From assembly GCF_014502795.1 (NCBI RefSeq), contig NZ_JACVHF010000003.1, forward strand, positions 62,001 through 126,000: a stretch of 64,000 nucleotides of DNA, given 5' to 3'. Below the pieces are notes generated by a model. It did no database searches, had not been told where the DNA came from, and was given only the letters and a program-made list of their open reading frames with translations. The position numbers were made by a program, and so were the translations under genes. Positions 27,089 through 36,092 of this stretch are shown here, piece after piece; the stretch's first letter is position 1; the number at the start of each line of letters is the position of its first letter. The DNA comes from Heliobacterium chlorum (GTDB taxonomy: Bacteria > Bacillota > Desulfitobacteriia > Heliobacteriales > Heliobacteriaceae).

Positions 27089-27429
27089 GGGAGACACCTC
27101 CTTTTTTCCATTTTCAAGTAACGCGGATAATTCTCCGCGGTTTTTTCTAAACCGAGTACCATTGTTTCCAGGATAATCTGGGCTGTCCGCGCATCGTCAG
27201 TCATCAGAGGGTCCATTAGCATGCAACGCAAATTCCCTGGTCCCGGTGCATCTACTTCCAGGGCTTGATCGCCGAGAAAGTGTTCCAGCCCGTTGACAGC
27301 CGTTAGCGTCAACGCTGACACGCCCGCACAGACCACATCTTGGCCGTGGGGTGCTGCTCCTGCGTGACCTGTCGCTTCAAAACCCAAGATTCGCCCGTTG
27401 TCGTCGACATAAACTTTTACTTTTACCAT
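27082..27429 (-). CDS. prp: Ribosomal-processing cysteine protease Prp
   Basis: A 115-aa YsxB/Prp protease that trims the L27 N-terminus. The catalytic pair is H in [21 protein letters not shown] (first His about residue 22) and Cys about 34. The two sequences GHA and VCAGVS are the family fingerprint. It lies between rplU and rpmA, the usual order, and its substrate is encoded immediately downstream. Confidence 0.95.
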   Translation of the reverse strand: MVKVKVYVDDNGRILGFEATGHAGAAPHGQDVVCAGVSALTLTAVNGLEHFLGDQALEVDAPGPGNLRCMLMDPLMTDDARTAQIILETMVLGLEKTAENYPRYLKMEKRRCLPC

Positions 27430-27441
27430 GGTTCAGCCCAA

Positions 27442-27753
27442 TTAGGCTTCGATAGCTTCCACACGGACTTGGGTAAAAGCTTGACGATGACCTTGTTTTT
27501 TGCGATAGTTCTTTTTCGACTTATACTTGAAGATGATGATCTTCTTGCCTTTGCCGTGCTCTTCGACTTTGAGCAGAACTTTTGCGCCAGCGACGGTGGG
27601 AGCACCCACTTTCAGGTCGCCTTCGGATCCGACGGCGAAAACGCGATCGATCGTGATCACATCACCGGGGTTGGCTTCCAGCTTTTCTACGTTCAGCACA
27701 TCGCCCTGTTGGACTTTGTACTGCTTGCCGCCAGTTTCAATAATTGCGTACAT
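27442..27753 (-). CDS. rplU: 50S ribosomal protein L21
   Basis: A 103-aa L21 starting [15 protein letters not shown] and ending [15 protein letters not shown]. The ATG at 27753 has AGGAGG 7 nt upstream; a longer frame from 27789 runs through the leader. It opens the rplU-prp-rpmA unit, which has its own promoter and a structured-looking leader. Confidence 0.97.
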   Translation of the reverse strand: MYAIIETGGKQYKVQQGDVLNVEKLEANPGDVITIDRVFAVGSEGDLKVGAPTVAGAKVLLKVEEHGKGKKIIIFKYKSKKNYRKKQGHRQAFTQVRVEAIEA

Positions 27754-27857
27754 GATGACACCTCCTACATCTAGACTCGCCAAGTGCAAGGCGCGGCTTA
27801 CGCCAACTTCATCCAGCCCGACCTGAGCGGTTGTGACCAGGGGACAGATACCTACAA
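27754..27857 (-). promoter_or_regulatory. rplU leader, candidate L21 leader RNA
   Basis: About 100 nt of untranslated leader between the promoter and rplU, GC-rich with possible pairing of GGC and GCC elements near 27785-27825. L21 leaders with autoregulation occur in Firmicutes. Assignment rests on position and I could not align it to a consensus. Confidence 0.35.
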
Positions 27858-27863
27858 ATCAAT

Positions 27864-27892
27864 ATAATATCGACATAATTCACTTTTGTCAA
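27864..27892 (-). promoter_or_regulatory. Promoter of rplU-prp-rpmA
   Basis: On the minus strand TTGACA (27892-27887), a 17-nt spacer and TATTAT (27869-27864). Confidence 0.75.
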
Positions 27893-28064
27893 CTGTTCAC
27901 TACGAGAATATCGCGTTTTAGGGCAGCAGGTAAGTAAGCGGACTCGAAGCCCGCGGCGAACTCGGTCCATACAGCCCGCTCCGCTTTAGTACGAGTATCG
28001 CACTCATTTATTACACCCCGTACCCTCGGACGCAACAAGCGGTCTTGTGAAAAGGACCGGTCGC

Positions 28065-29309
28065 CTATGTGATCGGCGATTTCCGGTACACCCTCCCCCT
28101 CCCGTCGCAGCAACTACAAGGCTCCGTCAACATAGACGTGAGACTGTCTCGAACCTTCTTACGGGTCATCTCGACCAAGCCTAACGGCGTAATTCCCAGC
28201 ACGTTCGTAGGGGCTTTATCTCTTTGCAAGCTTTCTCGCAGCACATCAAGCACCTCTTGCCGGTGGCTGTCTACTGTCATGTCGATAAAATCGATGACAA
28301 TGATGCCGCCAATGCTGCGAAGTCGAAGTTGGCGGGCGATTTCTCGAGCCGCTTCTAAGTTCGTCTTGCGAACGGTATCTTCCAAGTCATGTGTACCTGT
28401 ATACTTGCCTGTATTGACATCGATCACCGTGAGAGCTTCTGTCTCCTGAATGACGAGATACCCTCCCGATTTTAACCACGTTTTGGGACGGAGGGCCTTC
28501 TCGATTTCCACTTGCAAGTTGAACTCTGTCCAATAATCGCGGCCGTCTTGCAAATGGAGGCGGCTGCGCAAAAGAGGGTAGTTTTCCTCTGCCCACTCCC
28601 ACATTTGATTATAGGTGGTGCAATCGTTCACCCGGATTTGTTGTACCTCATCATCGATCATGTCCCGCAAGATCCGCTCAACTAGAGTCCCGCCTTGGTA
28701 GACAAGACTTCGCGATGGGCGGCGTCTAATTTTCTCTTCGATTTTTTGCCACCGTTCTTGGAGACGTCTGATGTCTGCAGCCAATTCATTTTCATCGGCT
28801 CCGACAGCTGTTGTCCGGATGATGATCCCCATCCCAGGGATCTGGACTCGTTCAGCCACTTCTTTCAGCCGCCGTCGTTCCCGCTCATCTTCAATGCGTT
28901 TGGATACACCTACATGATCCATCATGGGCATCAGGACGACCCAGTGGCCTGGCAGTGTTACGTTGCGAGTAACACGGGGCCCTTTGGTCCCAATCCCCTC
29001 TTTGAGGACCTGTACGAGCACTTCCTGTCCCGGCTTGAGAATATCTCCGATGGAGGGGCTGATCCCTTCCTCCTTCAGTACGGTTGGAATCGCTTCTTTT
29101 ACGTATAAAAAAGCGTTCCGTTCAAGTCCGATATCTATAAAGGCTGCCTGCATACCGGGCAGAACATTTTCTACGTTGCCTTTGTAAAGGTTGCCGACGA
29201 TCGAGCCTTGTTCGTTTTTTTCCCAATGTAATTCAGCCAGGTGGTCATCTTCCAAGAGAGCGATTTTCGTATGGCTCTCTTCCACCTGAACGAGGACCAC
29301 TTTGTTCAT
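28065..29309 (-). CDS. rng: Ribonuclease E/G family endonuclease, short C-terminus
   Basis: A 414-aa RNase G-type endonuclease for rRNA and mRNA processing. The S1 domain starts IVGNLYKGNVENVLPGMQAA; the catalytic metal site is ALTVIDVNTGKYTG with D of GIIVIDFIDM. The zinc-link is CSCCDGRG where relatives have CPxC. The protein ends only 12 residues after this; family members usually continue for 70 or more. A G-rich tract at the end (28090-28102) would be a natural place for an indel. It overlaps the next upstream gene by 4 nt. Confidence 0.9.
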   Translation of the reverse strand: MNKVVLVQVEESHTKIALLEDDHLAELHWEKNEQGSIVGNLYKGNVENVLPGMQAAFIDIGLERNAFLYVKEAIPTVLKEEGISPSIGDILKPGQEVLVQVLKEGIGTKGPRVTRNVTLPGHWVVLMPMMDHVGVSKRIEDERERRRLKEVAERVQIPGMGIIIRTTAVGADENELAADIRRLQERWQKIEEKIRRRPSRSLVYQGGTLVERILRDMIDDEVQQIRVNDCTTYNQMWEWAEENYPLLRSRLHLQDGRDYWTEFNLQVEIEKALRPKTWLKSGGYLVIQETEALTVIDVNTGKYTGTHDLEDTVRKTNLEAAREIARQLRLRSIGGIIVIDFIDMTVDSHRQEVLDVLRESLQRDKAPTNVLGITPLGLVEMTRKKVRDSLTSMLTEPCSCCDGRGRVYRKSPIT

Positions 29310-30004
29310 ATCACTTCTAAGGGCGTCATGAGCCGATCCCCTTTGGCTACGAACAAGCCGAGCCGTAGGATGCGGATCCGCTCTATATGGACAGGCAAGC
29401 TGCCTGTGCGCGCCACGATTTCTAGAACTTCTTCGGGCCGAACGTTCCCCTCACTGCCGGTCTGCACAACCATCTCCAGAACGAGGTGACTTTCGACAAT
29501 ATGACCTGTTAACTGATAGATTCCGCCACGAATATCCTTGGTGGATCGGCCTTTTTTGCCTTCCCGTTCTACCAGCCAAGCTTCCTCTGCGAGGCTTTTA
29601 GCGAGAGCGGCTTTTACCATTCCATCTTCAATCTCTTTGGCCAAGGGGACCCGTACCCGGTACTGGGCCCGGTTGACAGCGGCCATCAGTGCCTGCGTTC
29701 CTTGGGGAACTTTTTTTACGGCTTGCACACCGAATCCTTCCGGCATTGCCTGTTGGAGCTTTTCTTTCACCGTTTCAGGCGCCATGTCCTCAGCCAGTTC
29801 AATATCTGCATATTCACCGAGGGAGACGACACCGACGGCTAAAGCCGAGGCAAAGGCGATTTTGGGGTGAGGATTAAAACCCTCTGAAAATGCCAAGGGA
29901 ATTTCAGCTCGGCGCAAGGCCCGCTCAAAGGCTTTTTGGGTATCCAGATGGGAAAGCCAGCGGACTGGATCTTGTTTGCTAAATGCGATCCGAATTCGGT
30001 ACAT
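29306..30004 (-). CDS. TIGR03936/DUF2344 radical-SAM-associated protein
   Basis: A 232-aa protein of the DUF2344 family. It starts YRIRIAFSKQDPVRWLSHLDT and includes the conserved AEIPLAFSEGFNPHPKIAFA. Its function is not established; it nearly always follows a B12-binding radical SAM gene, as here, and some species fuse the two. Both lie upstream of rng in many Clostridia. The ATG at 30004 follows GGGGTG; it overlaps the radical SAM gene by 26 nt. Confidence 0.92.
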   Translation of the reverse strand: MYRIRIAFSKQDPVRWLSHLDTQKAFERALRRAEIPLAFSEGFNPHPKIAFASALAVGVVSLGEYADIELAEDMAPETVKEKLQQAMPEGFGVQAVKKVPQGTQALMAAVNRAQYRVRVPLAKEIEDGMVKAALAKSLAEEAWLVEREGKKGRSTKDIRGGIYQLTGHIVESHLVLEMVVQTGSEGNVRPEEVLEIVARTGSLPVHIERIRILRLGLFVAKGDRLMTPLEVI

Positions 30005-31907
30005 GCTTTTCACCCCGCAAATCCAGACTTACGCCAAGGGTAGGACAAACGCCGCAACCGGAACATGAATCGAGGCGGCAGTCATGGGTCAAAGACTCTT
30101 CTAAGGCTTTTTTATGTTCCCGGACTAAATATTGGCGTTGCACACCGAAATCGAGATGATCCCAGGGCAATGGTTCGTCGTAACGGATGGTGCGGTAGGC
30201 GTAATATTCGGGATCAATATTCGATTCGGCAAAAGCTTCCTGCCAGCGATCAAAGTGGAAGTATTCGGACCATCCGTCGAAAGTACAACCTTTTTGCCAA
30301 GCCCGGTAAAGAACATCTCCGATTCGGCGATCCCCTTTGGCCAAGACAGCCTCCATAAAACTTACCTTTGCATCGTGCCAATTGTAGTTGATGCGGCGAT
30401 CTTTGAGGCGCTTTTTTAAGTAAGCCTGTTTTTCTTCAAGTTCTTCAATGCGAGCCTGTGGTTCCCATTGAAAGGGTGTTTGAGGCTTCGGTACAAAGGA
30501 TGAGGTGCTGACGGTCACCTTAACACTCTTTTTGATGCCTTTTTCTCGCAGGATACCGGTTCCGCGGTAAACGACCCGTTCGGCCAGTTGAGCAATCCCT
30601 TCCAAGTCTTCCTCTTTTTCAGTTGGCAAGCCGATCATGAAATAGAGCTTTAGGCCGGTCCATCCGTTAGCGAAGGCGCTCTCTACGGTTTCCATGAGGT
30701 TTTCCTCAGTGACTCCCTTATTGATCACATCGCGTAGGCGCTGTGTCCCTGCTTCCGGTGCAAAGGTCAACCCGGTTTTACGCACTTTTTGTACTTCCTT
30801 GGCCAAATTCACTGAGAAGGCGTCGACCCGGAGGGATGGCAAGGATACTCCTACTTTTTGCTCCTGATGAGTAGCGATCAACGATTGGATCAGCGGTTCC
30901 ACACAAGTATAATCGGCTGTACTCAACGAGGTTAGGGCGATCTCGTCATAGCCTGTCGTCTTGACCAGTTCGTCAGCCTGTTTTTTTAATGTTTCCATCG
31001 ATCGTTCTCGAACAGGTCGATAGATGCTTCCAGCTTGACAAAACCGGCAGGAACGGGAACAGCCCCGAAGGACTTCTAGCATCACCCGGTCATGGACGAC
31101 ATCCATGAAGGGCACAAGCGATTTTGTCGGGAAATAGGCCTTGTCCAAGTCAGCTACAATCTGCTTGGAAATACGGGCAGGCACACCAGAACGGTTTGGT
31201 ATCGTACCTTTGAAAAGACCTTTTTCGTCGTATTCAGATCGATAGAAAGCGGGCACGTAGACACCGGGGATTTGGGCTAGGGCGAAGAGCAACTCTTCAC
31301 GGCCCCTCGTTTCGGCACAAGTCCGCCAACGGCCTGCTTGTTTAAATTGAGCGATCCTCTGGAGGATTCGTGGCAGTACTTCCTCCCCTTCCCCTAAAAC
31401 GACCAAATCGACAAAATCTGCCAGCGGCTCCGGATTGACTGCACAGGGACCACCGGCCATGATCAGTGGTGCATCATCGCTTCTTTCGATCGATTTGAGC
31501 GGAATCCCAGCTAAATCAAGCATGTTGAGGATGTTCGTATAGGACATTTCATATTGAAGCGTAAAGCCTACGACATCAAAGTCTGTCAAGGGCCGGCGGC
31601 TTTCCAAGGAGAACAGCGGTAATTGACGGGCACGCATCTCCTTTTCCATGTCTACCCAAGGTGCGAAGACCCGTTCCATGACCATCCGGGGCTGTTCGTT
31701 AATTAGATGATACAAAATGCGCAGACCTAAGTGGGACATCCCCACTTCGTAGACATCGGGAAACCCAAACGCCATTGATACATCGATGTCAGCCCAGTCT
31801 TTCTTTACTTGATTATACTCCCCGCCGGTGTACCGGGTCGGTTTCGTCACCTTGGTGAGCAGTCCCTCTTCTAATGCCTTGTTTATCGATTCATGAGTGT
31901 GCTGCAA
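29979..31907 (-). CDS. TIGR03960-type B12-binding radical SAM protein
   Basis: A 642-aa protein. The N-terminal third has a B12-binding-like Rossmann region (MSHLGLRILYHLINE to MAGGPCAVNPEP). The radical SAM domain holds CSRSCRFCQ, a CxxxCxxC cluster motif. The C-terminus carries CRLDSCSGCGVC, a likely extra metal or Fe-S site. Its substrate is unknown. It starts TTG after GGAGG. Overlap with the DUF2344 gene suggests the two work together, perhaps in RNA or ribosome modification given the neighbours. Confidence 0.93.
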   Translation of the reverse strand: MQHTHESINKALEEGLLTKVTKPTRYTGGEYNQVKKDWADIDVSMAFGFPDVYEVGMSHLGLRILYHLINEQPRMVMERVFAPWVDMEKEMRARQLPLFSLESRRPLTDFDVVGFTLQYEMSYTNILNMLDLAGIPLKSIERSDDAPLIMAGGPCAVNPEPLADFVDLVVLGEGEEVLPRILQRIAQFKQAGRWRTCAETRGREELLFALAQIPGVYVPAFYRSEYDEKGLFKGTIPNRSGVPARISKQIVADLDKAYFPTKSLVPFMDVVHDRVMLEVLRGCSRSCRFCQAGSIYRPVRERSMETLKKQADELVKTTGYDEIALTSLSTADYTCVEPLIQSLIATHQEQKVGVSLPSLRVDAFSVNLAKEVQKVRKTGLTFAPEAGTQRLRDVINKGVTEENLMETVESAFANGWTGLKLYFMIGLPTEKEEDLEGIAQLAERVVYRGTGILREKGIKKSVKVTVSTSSFVPKPQTPFQWEPQARIEELEEKQAYLKKRLKDRRINYNWHDAKVSFMEAVLAKGDRRIGDVLYRAWQKGCTFDGWSEYFHFDRWQEAFAESNIDPEYYAYRTIRYDEPLPWDHLDFGVQRQYLVREHKKALEESLTHDCRLDSCSGCGVCPTLGVSLDLRGEKHVPNSDRI

Positions 31908-32017
31908 TTTGATCCTCCGCTCAGTCTCTTTATGATCTATCGCCCCGTTGGTACGATGTTCCTTTAACTCATGAATAGATTATCCCCTTTATCTGTTAAA
32001 GACAACCCTTTTTACGC

Positions 32018-32896
32018 TTAAGCTTTTCGGATCAAATCTCCGACTGGCATATCTTCGTTCCCTTGCATCATATGACTCAGCAAATCGCTTTCACTCACCT
32101 GTCCAACGATATGCCCTCCCTTATCGATGACGGTGATCAGCATACAGCGATCAGGCACAATTTGCGGCAACAGGTTGGAAATATGTACATCCTCTCGGGC
32201 CACAACTACATCTCCGCTCCAAGTCTTTTTCGTACTTAAGTTTTGCCGTTTCGCTTTAAGCAGGCGCCAGAATACCATCGGTCCTATCGTCCTTTCTTTA
32301 TGGGCTCCGAGAAACAAAAAACCAGCGATAAGCGGCAAGTCTAAACCGCTCTTTTGCCAGTAAAGTCCTATAATAGATAAAAACCCGAACAACAGCGCCA
32401 TTCCTTCCCCCCAAAGAGCAGCCTGCTGGGATGCTTTCATGGCTCCCCAGAGGGTCGTTAGAAGCGAGCGGAATACTCGCCCTCCGTCGAGAGGTAAAAT
32501 GGGCAGGAGATTAAAAGCACCTAAGGTAAAGTTGACATTGCGCAGATATTCAACAGAATCATTCCATCCCATGCCGAGCATAAGCCCAGCGTCAAGCATG
32601 ATCACCAGGATAAATGAAAAAACCGGTCCAGCCAAAGCCACCATGATTTCGTCTCGAGGGCTTTGCTCCAATCCGGGAGAGATTCGGGCCACTCCTCCGA
32701 AAGGGAAAAACTCGATCTCCTGTACGGAAAAACCGGCACGACGGGCGGCAATGCTGTGACCCAGTTCATGCCAAGCGACACAGAGAAATGCCAATGCCAC
32801 TTGAGGTCCGACACCAGCCCAAACGTACAGAGCGGACATCAGTACCAGCCATTGATTAATGCGGATATCCACTCCCGCTAGGCGGGCGATCTTCAA
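32018..32896 (-). CDS. spoIVFB: SpoIVFB-type M50 intramembrane metalloprotease
   Basis: A 292-aa site-2-type protease. The zinc site is HELGHSIAARRAG in an N-terminal membrane helix and NLLPILPLDGGRVF supplies the third ligand. The C-terminal 60 residues form a CBS-like domain that may bind ATP. In Bacillus SpoIVFB cuts pro-sigma-K in the mother cell. The TTG at 32896 is preferred (AAAGGAGG upstream); it overlaps the M23 gene by 41 nt. Confidence 0.9.
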   Translation of the reverse strand: MKIARLAGVDIRINQWLVLMSALYVWAGVGPQVALAFLCVAWHELGHSIAARRAGFSVQEIEFFPFGGVARISPGLEQSPRDEIMVALAGPVFSFILVIMLDAGLMLGMGWNDSVEYLRNVNFTLGAFNLLPILPLDGGRVFRSLLTTLWGAMKASQQAALWGEGMALLFGFLSIIGLYWQKSGLDLPLIAGFLFLGAHKERTIGPMVFWRLLKAKRQNLSTKKTWSGDVVVAREDVHISNLLPQIVPDRCMLITVIDKGGHIVGQVSESDLLSHMMQGNEDMPVGDLIRKA

Positions 32897-33770
32897 CCGT
32901 TCCGCCTCCTTTCTCTTTGTTTCGTTCCAGCGGATCGACACTTTGACCGCCGCGCCGCACTTCCAGGTAGAGTTGGGCTTGTTGATCCTCTTTATTTCGG
33001 GCTAAACGGCCGACGATCGTATCCGATTCAACAGCCTGTCCAGCTTTTAGCTCTACTTTATCCAAAGGCCCCATTAAACGAATGCTTCCATCAGAGGCGG
33101 CAATCTGCACGTAGGTTCCACCGTTCTCATCCCAACTATTGATGATTTTACCGTCTATCCCTGCCATGACCGGTGAGCCTGCCGTTGCGGCGATGCGTAT
33201 GCCCGGACTGAACTCATTCCCCTGTTGTCCAAAGGTTTGAACGATGACCCCTTTAACCGGTTCATTGACAGGCAGTCCAAACTGAACTCCCCCGTCGGTG
33301 GGCGCTAATACGGGTAAAGTAGCTGCTTCTTCCGTCCAAAGACCTAACCGCGTGACCGCTTGATGAAGAGGTTCTAAGTTCATACTCTCCGTGGCCAATT
33401 GTCGTATTTGTGCCTGCATTGTTTTTGCCCAGGGCTGTTCTAACTGAAAGACTTCCCAGACCAAAGCGAATATGGCTACGGCGAAGACCGTTTGCCATAA
33501 CCAACGGCGCAGCATCGATCCTGGTTCCGGCTCGTGGGGAGGTTCTCGCCAGGAGGGATCACCCCATTTCGAGTCATCCTTAGAAAACCAACGGCGGCCC
33601 GACTCGAACTGAGAACTGGACCATGGATGACTGGCAGAGCTTGTCCCTTTTTCCTTTTCTTCCGAAGTGCCCGGCGTGGCGGTGGAAGGCTTTTTTCGGC
33701 GCCGGTTAGTAATCCATTCACCCGACTCAGGCGGTCCAAACTTTTTCAAAACCATTTCCTCCTTGGCCAT
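32856..33770 (-). CDS. spoIVFA: SpoIVFA-like M23-domain protein
   Basis: A 304-aa protein with a charged, Pro/Ser-rich N-terminal half, one membrane helix (LWQTVFAVAIFALVWEVF, about residue 90) and a C-terminal M23 fold (GVIVQTFGQQG to LEVRRGGQSVDP). The zinc ligands of active M23 enzymes are not obvious, which suits an inactive regulator. SpoIVFA anchors and inhibits SpoIVFB; coupling by a 41-nt overlap supports this role. Confidence 0.85.
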   Translation of the reverse strand: MAKEEMVLKKFGPPESGEWITNRRRKKPSTATPGTSEEKEKGTSSASHPWSSSQFESGRRWFSKDDSKWGDPSWREPPHEPEPGSMLRRWLWQTVFAVAIFALVWEVFQLEQPWAKTMQAQIRQLATESMNLEPLHQAVTRLGLWTEEAATLPVLAPTDGGVQFGLPVNEPVKGVIVQTFGQQGNEFSPGIRIAATAGSPVMAGIDGKIINSWDENGGTYVQIAASDGSIRLMGPLDKVELKAGQAVESDTIVGRLARNKEDQQAQLYLEVRRGGQSVDPLERNKEKGGGTVEDRPPSGSGYPH

Positions 33771-33879
33771 TCTTTAGTCTACTTTATGCGAATGAATGGA
33801 AAAAATAGGACAAGGTTTTGATTTGTTGCAACAGGGCATACTACATTCGAAGGAAAACTGAAGATAAGCGGAGGATATT

Positions 33880-34053
33880 ATGGCGGTTATCATACCGATT
33901 CCCCGCCCCCACCGTGACGGAAAATGTTCCGAATGCGTCATGGCGGCGTGGTGCTTTTCAAACCCCTCAGACCGAGATTACATAAATCCCGTACATACGC
34001 GAGCGATGAATAGAGCCTTTGCAGAATGTCACCGGCGAAGCATGCATAAGTAA
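33880..34053 (+). CDS. Small cysteine-containing 57-aa protein
   Basis: A 57-codon frame from ATG 33880 to TAA 34053. It starts MAVIIPIPRPHRDG and has four cysteines: C16, C19 (CSEC), C25 and C50. A CxxC with nearby His and Cys might bind zinc or iron. It has GGAGG 5 nt before ATG and a terminator after it, so it looks real, although I do not recognise the family. It is on the opposite strand to the SpoIVFA gene and diverges from it. Confidence 0.6.
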   Translation: MAVIIPIPRPHRDGKCSECVMAAWCFSNPSDRDYINPVHTRAMNRAFAECHRRSMHK

Positions 34054-34063
34054 TCCACCCGCT

Positions 34064-34095
34064 AGTTCAGATCATTTTATTCTGGACTTTTTTTC
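34064..34095 (+). terminator. Terminator of the 57-codon gene
   Basis: Stem AGTTCAGA/TCTGGACT (34064-34071 with 34081-34088), then seven T. Confidence 0.7.
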
Positions 34096-34103
34096 TTTCT
34101 GTA

Positions 34104-34132
34104 TTGTGCTTAAATTCACTTGCCTCTATAAT
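34104..34132 (+). promoter_or_regulatory. Promoter of the amino acid permease gene
   Basis: TTGTGC (34104-34109), a 17-nt spacer and TATAAT (34127-34132). It leaves a leader of about 130 nt in which I recognise no element. Confidence 0.55.
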
Positions 34133-34269
34133 ATGTCATTGTGTGATTGTCCTTTTATTCTCAGAGCAAGATGTTTACATACACCGAAACGGGGAAAACT
34201 TGCACAGAATAGAGGTTCACCGACCACTGTAGATACTTGAGCAAAGAGAGAAAGGAGTCCTTATTAAGC

Positions 34270-35688
34270 ATGAATCTTTGGCGCAAGAAGTCACTGGATC
34301 AACTCATCCAGTTCTCTCAAGGAAAAAGCGGATTGAAAAAAACCTTGGGAGCTTACGATCTCACCTTGCTCGGTATCGGCGCGATTATCGGAACGGGAAT
34401 TTTTGTTCTCACCGGTATCGCTGCTGCCGAACATGCCGGACCAGCACTCATGTTGTCCTTTGTCGTCGCTGGTTTAGCTTGCGGCTTTGCCGCCTTGGCC
34501 TATGCTGAATTTGCTGCTCTCTGTCCTGTCTCCGGCAGCGCCTATACCTATTCTTATACGACATTAGGAGAGTTCGTGGCTTGGTTGATCGGTTGGGCCT
34601 TAGTTCTCGAATACGGGTTGGCTTCCTCAACCGTCGCCATCGGTTGGTCCGCCTATTTTGTCAAGCTTGTAGAGGGATTAGGATTCAACTTGCCTGTTGC
34701 ACTGACGAATCCTCCCGCTGCTGGCGGCGTTATTAACTTGCCGGCTATCATTATTTGCTTATCGGTCACCACACTTTTATCGCTCGGAATCCGTGAAAGC
34801 GCTAAGGTAAACAACGTGATGGTGGCGATAAAGCTGACTGTAGTGGCTTTATTCATTGGTGTCGGCGTGTGGTACGTTAAGCCGGCAAACTGGGTCCCCT
34901 TCATGCCTTTTGGGATTTCCGGCATCTGGTCGGGAGCGGCGATCGTCTTCTTCGCTTATATCGGATTTGACGCCGTTTCCACAGCTGCCGAAGAAGTCAA
35001 GAACCCTCAACGAGATTTACCTATTGGAATTATCTCTTCCCTAGCCATATGTACAGTTCTCTATATTGTTGTTTCTGCGATTATGACGGGGATTGTACCT
35101 TATTCACAGTTTGCCGGCGTGTCAGCACCGGTTGCTTTAGCTATGCAGGTGGCGGGACAAAACTGGGTAGCCGGACTCGTCTCTATAGGTGCAATATCCG
35201 GTATCACTACAGTGCTGTTAGTGATGATGTTCGGGCAGACCCGAGTCTTTTACGCCATGAGTCGTGACGGTCTGTTACCTCCTCTTTTTTCCAAGATTCA
35301 TCCTAAGCATGCGACACCCTTTATCTCCACATGGATTACAGGGATTACGGTGGCCGTCATTTCTGGATTTGTACCGATTCAAGTCGTCGCCGAGATGGTC
35401 AATTTGGGAACCCTGTCTGCCTTCATCATGGTTTCCTTAGGCGTTATCTTGCTCCGTTACCAAAGACCTGACTTACAACGCCCTTTTCGCTGTCCTGGCG
35501 TTCCCTATACTCCCCTTCTAGCCATCGTCTTTTGCGCATTTTTAATGTTCTCTTTACCCTATACGACATGGATGCTTTTCTTAAAATGGATGGGCCTCGG
35601 CATCGTCATTTATTTCGTCTATGGTTATCGTCACAGTTTATTGGCTCAGGCTTCGTCGAATCCACAAAGGGCAAATATTAAGGAATAG
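34270..35688 (+). CDS. APC-family amino acid permease
   Basis: A 472-aa amino acid/polyamine transporter with about 12 membrane helices. Helix 1 has the substrate-binding bend LLGIGAIIGTGIFVLTG; helix 6 has FFAYIGFDAVSTAAEEVKNP, both typical of YfnA/cationic amino acid transporters. Substrate cannot be read from the sequence. The ATG at 34270 has AAAGGAG 12 nt upstream; a TTG at 34237 has no site. It is a single gene with its own promoter and terminator. Confidence 0.93.
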   Translation: MNLWRKKSLDQLIQFSQGKSGLKKTLGAYDLTLLGIGAIIGTGIFVLTGIAAAEHAGPALMLSFVVAGLACGFAALAYAEFAALCPVSGSAYTYSYTTLGEFVAWLIGWALVLEYGLASSTVAIGWSAYFVKLVEGLGFNLPVALTNPPAAGGVINLPAIIICLSVTTLLSLGIRESAKVNNVMVAIKLTVVALFIGVGVWYVKPANWVPFMPFGISGIWSGAAIVFFAYIGFDAVSTAAEEVKNPQRDLPIGIISSLAICTVLYIVVSAIMTGIVPYSQFAGVSAPVALAMQVAGQNWVAGLVSIGAISGITTVLLVMMFGQTRVFYAMSRDGLLPPLFSKIHPKHATPFISTWITGITVAVISGFVPIQVVAEMVNLGTLSAFIMVSLGVILLRYQRPDLQRPFRCPGVPYTPLLAIVFCAFLMFSLPYTTWMLFLKWMGLGIVIYFVYGYRHSLLAQASSNPQRANIKE

Positions 35689-35698
35689 GTTAGATTAG

Positions 35699-35750
35699 AA
35701 AAAAAAGAACCCGCTATGCTAGCAAAAGCGAACATAGCGGGTTCTTTTTT
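35699..35750. terminator. Bidirectional terminator after the permease
   Basis: A stem of about 17 bp (35702-35718 with 35733-35749) with A and T runs on each side. It also ends the 67-aa gene on the minus strand. Confidence 0.85.
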
Positions 35751-35760
35751 ACAATCGTGG

Positions 35761-35964
35761 TTATGATTCCACTGAGTGTCCGTGAACCGCATTTTGGCTG
35801 GGAGGAATGAAGCGATCTCTGCTGTTGTTTTGACGGATTAACCGACGAACTGCGACAGGGTCGAGGCCGCTCGGTTTTCGATAGGTCTTATTTTCCCGGA
35901 GTTCTGCCATGGTTACAACCCCAATGAAAAGCACCAATGCAATCGTCGCGTAAATCAACCGCAT
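35761..35964 (-). CDS. Small single-helix membrane protein (67 aa)
   Basis: A 67-aa protein. One membrane helix (about residues 3-20, RLIYATIALVLFIGVVTM) is followed by a basic, hydrophilic tail. I do not recognise the family. It has AAAGGAGG 3-9 nt before ATG and a terminator after it. It lies downstream of the cell-wall amidase gene with a 128-nt gap. Confidence 0.6.
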   Translation of the reverse strand: MRLIYATIALVLFIGVVTMAELRENKTYRKPSGLDPVAVRRLIRQNNSRDRFIPPSQNAVHGHSVES

Positions 35965-36092
35965 TGCCTCCTTTCGATGCCTTCAGCCCGACAGTTCTGA
36001 TATGAATGTGTAGGATATTTTCGAGGTCTATTTTCCTTTTCCTGCCATGTTTAGGTAAGAATCGTTCGACAAAGTATGACTGATACAGTCAT

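Noticed and set aside
27889-28113. Lost C-terminal tail of RNase G in another frame
   Set aside because: I joined the frames both ways and neither product resembled the RNase G tail I know, so it is reported only as a possibility for the G-rich tract.
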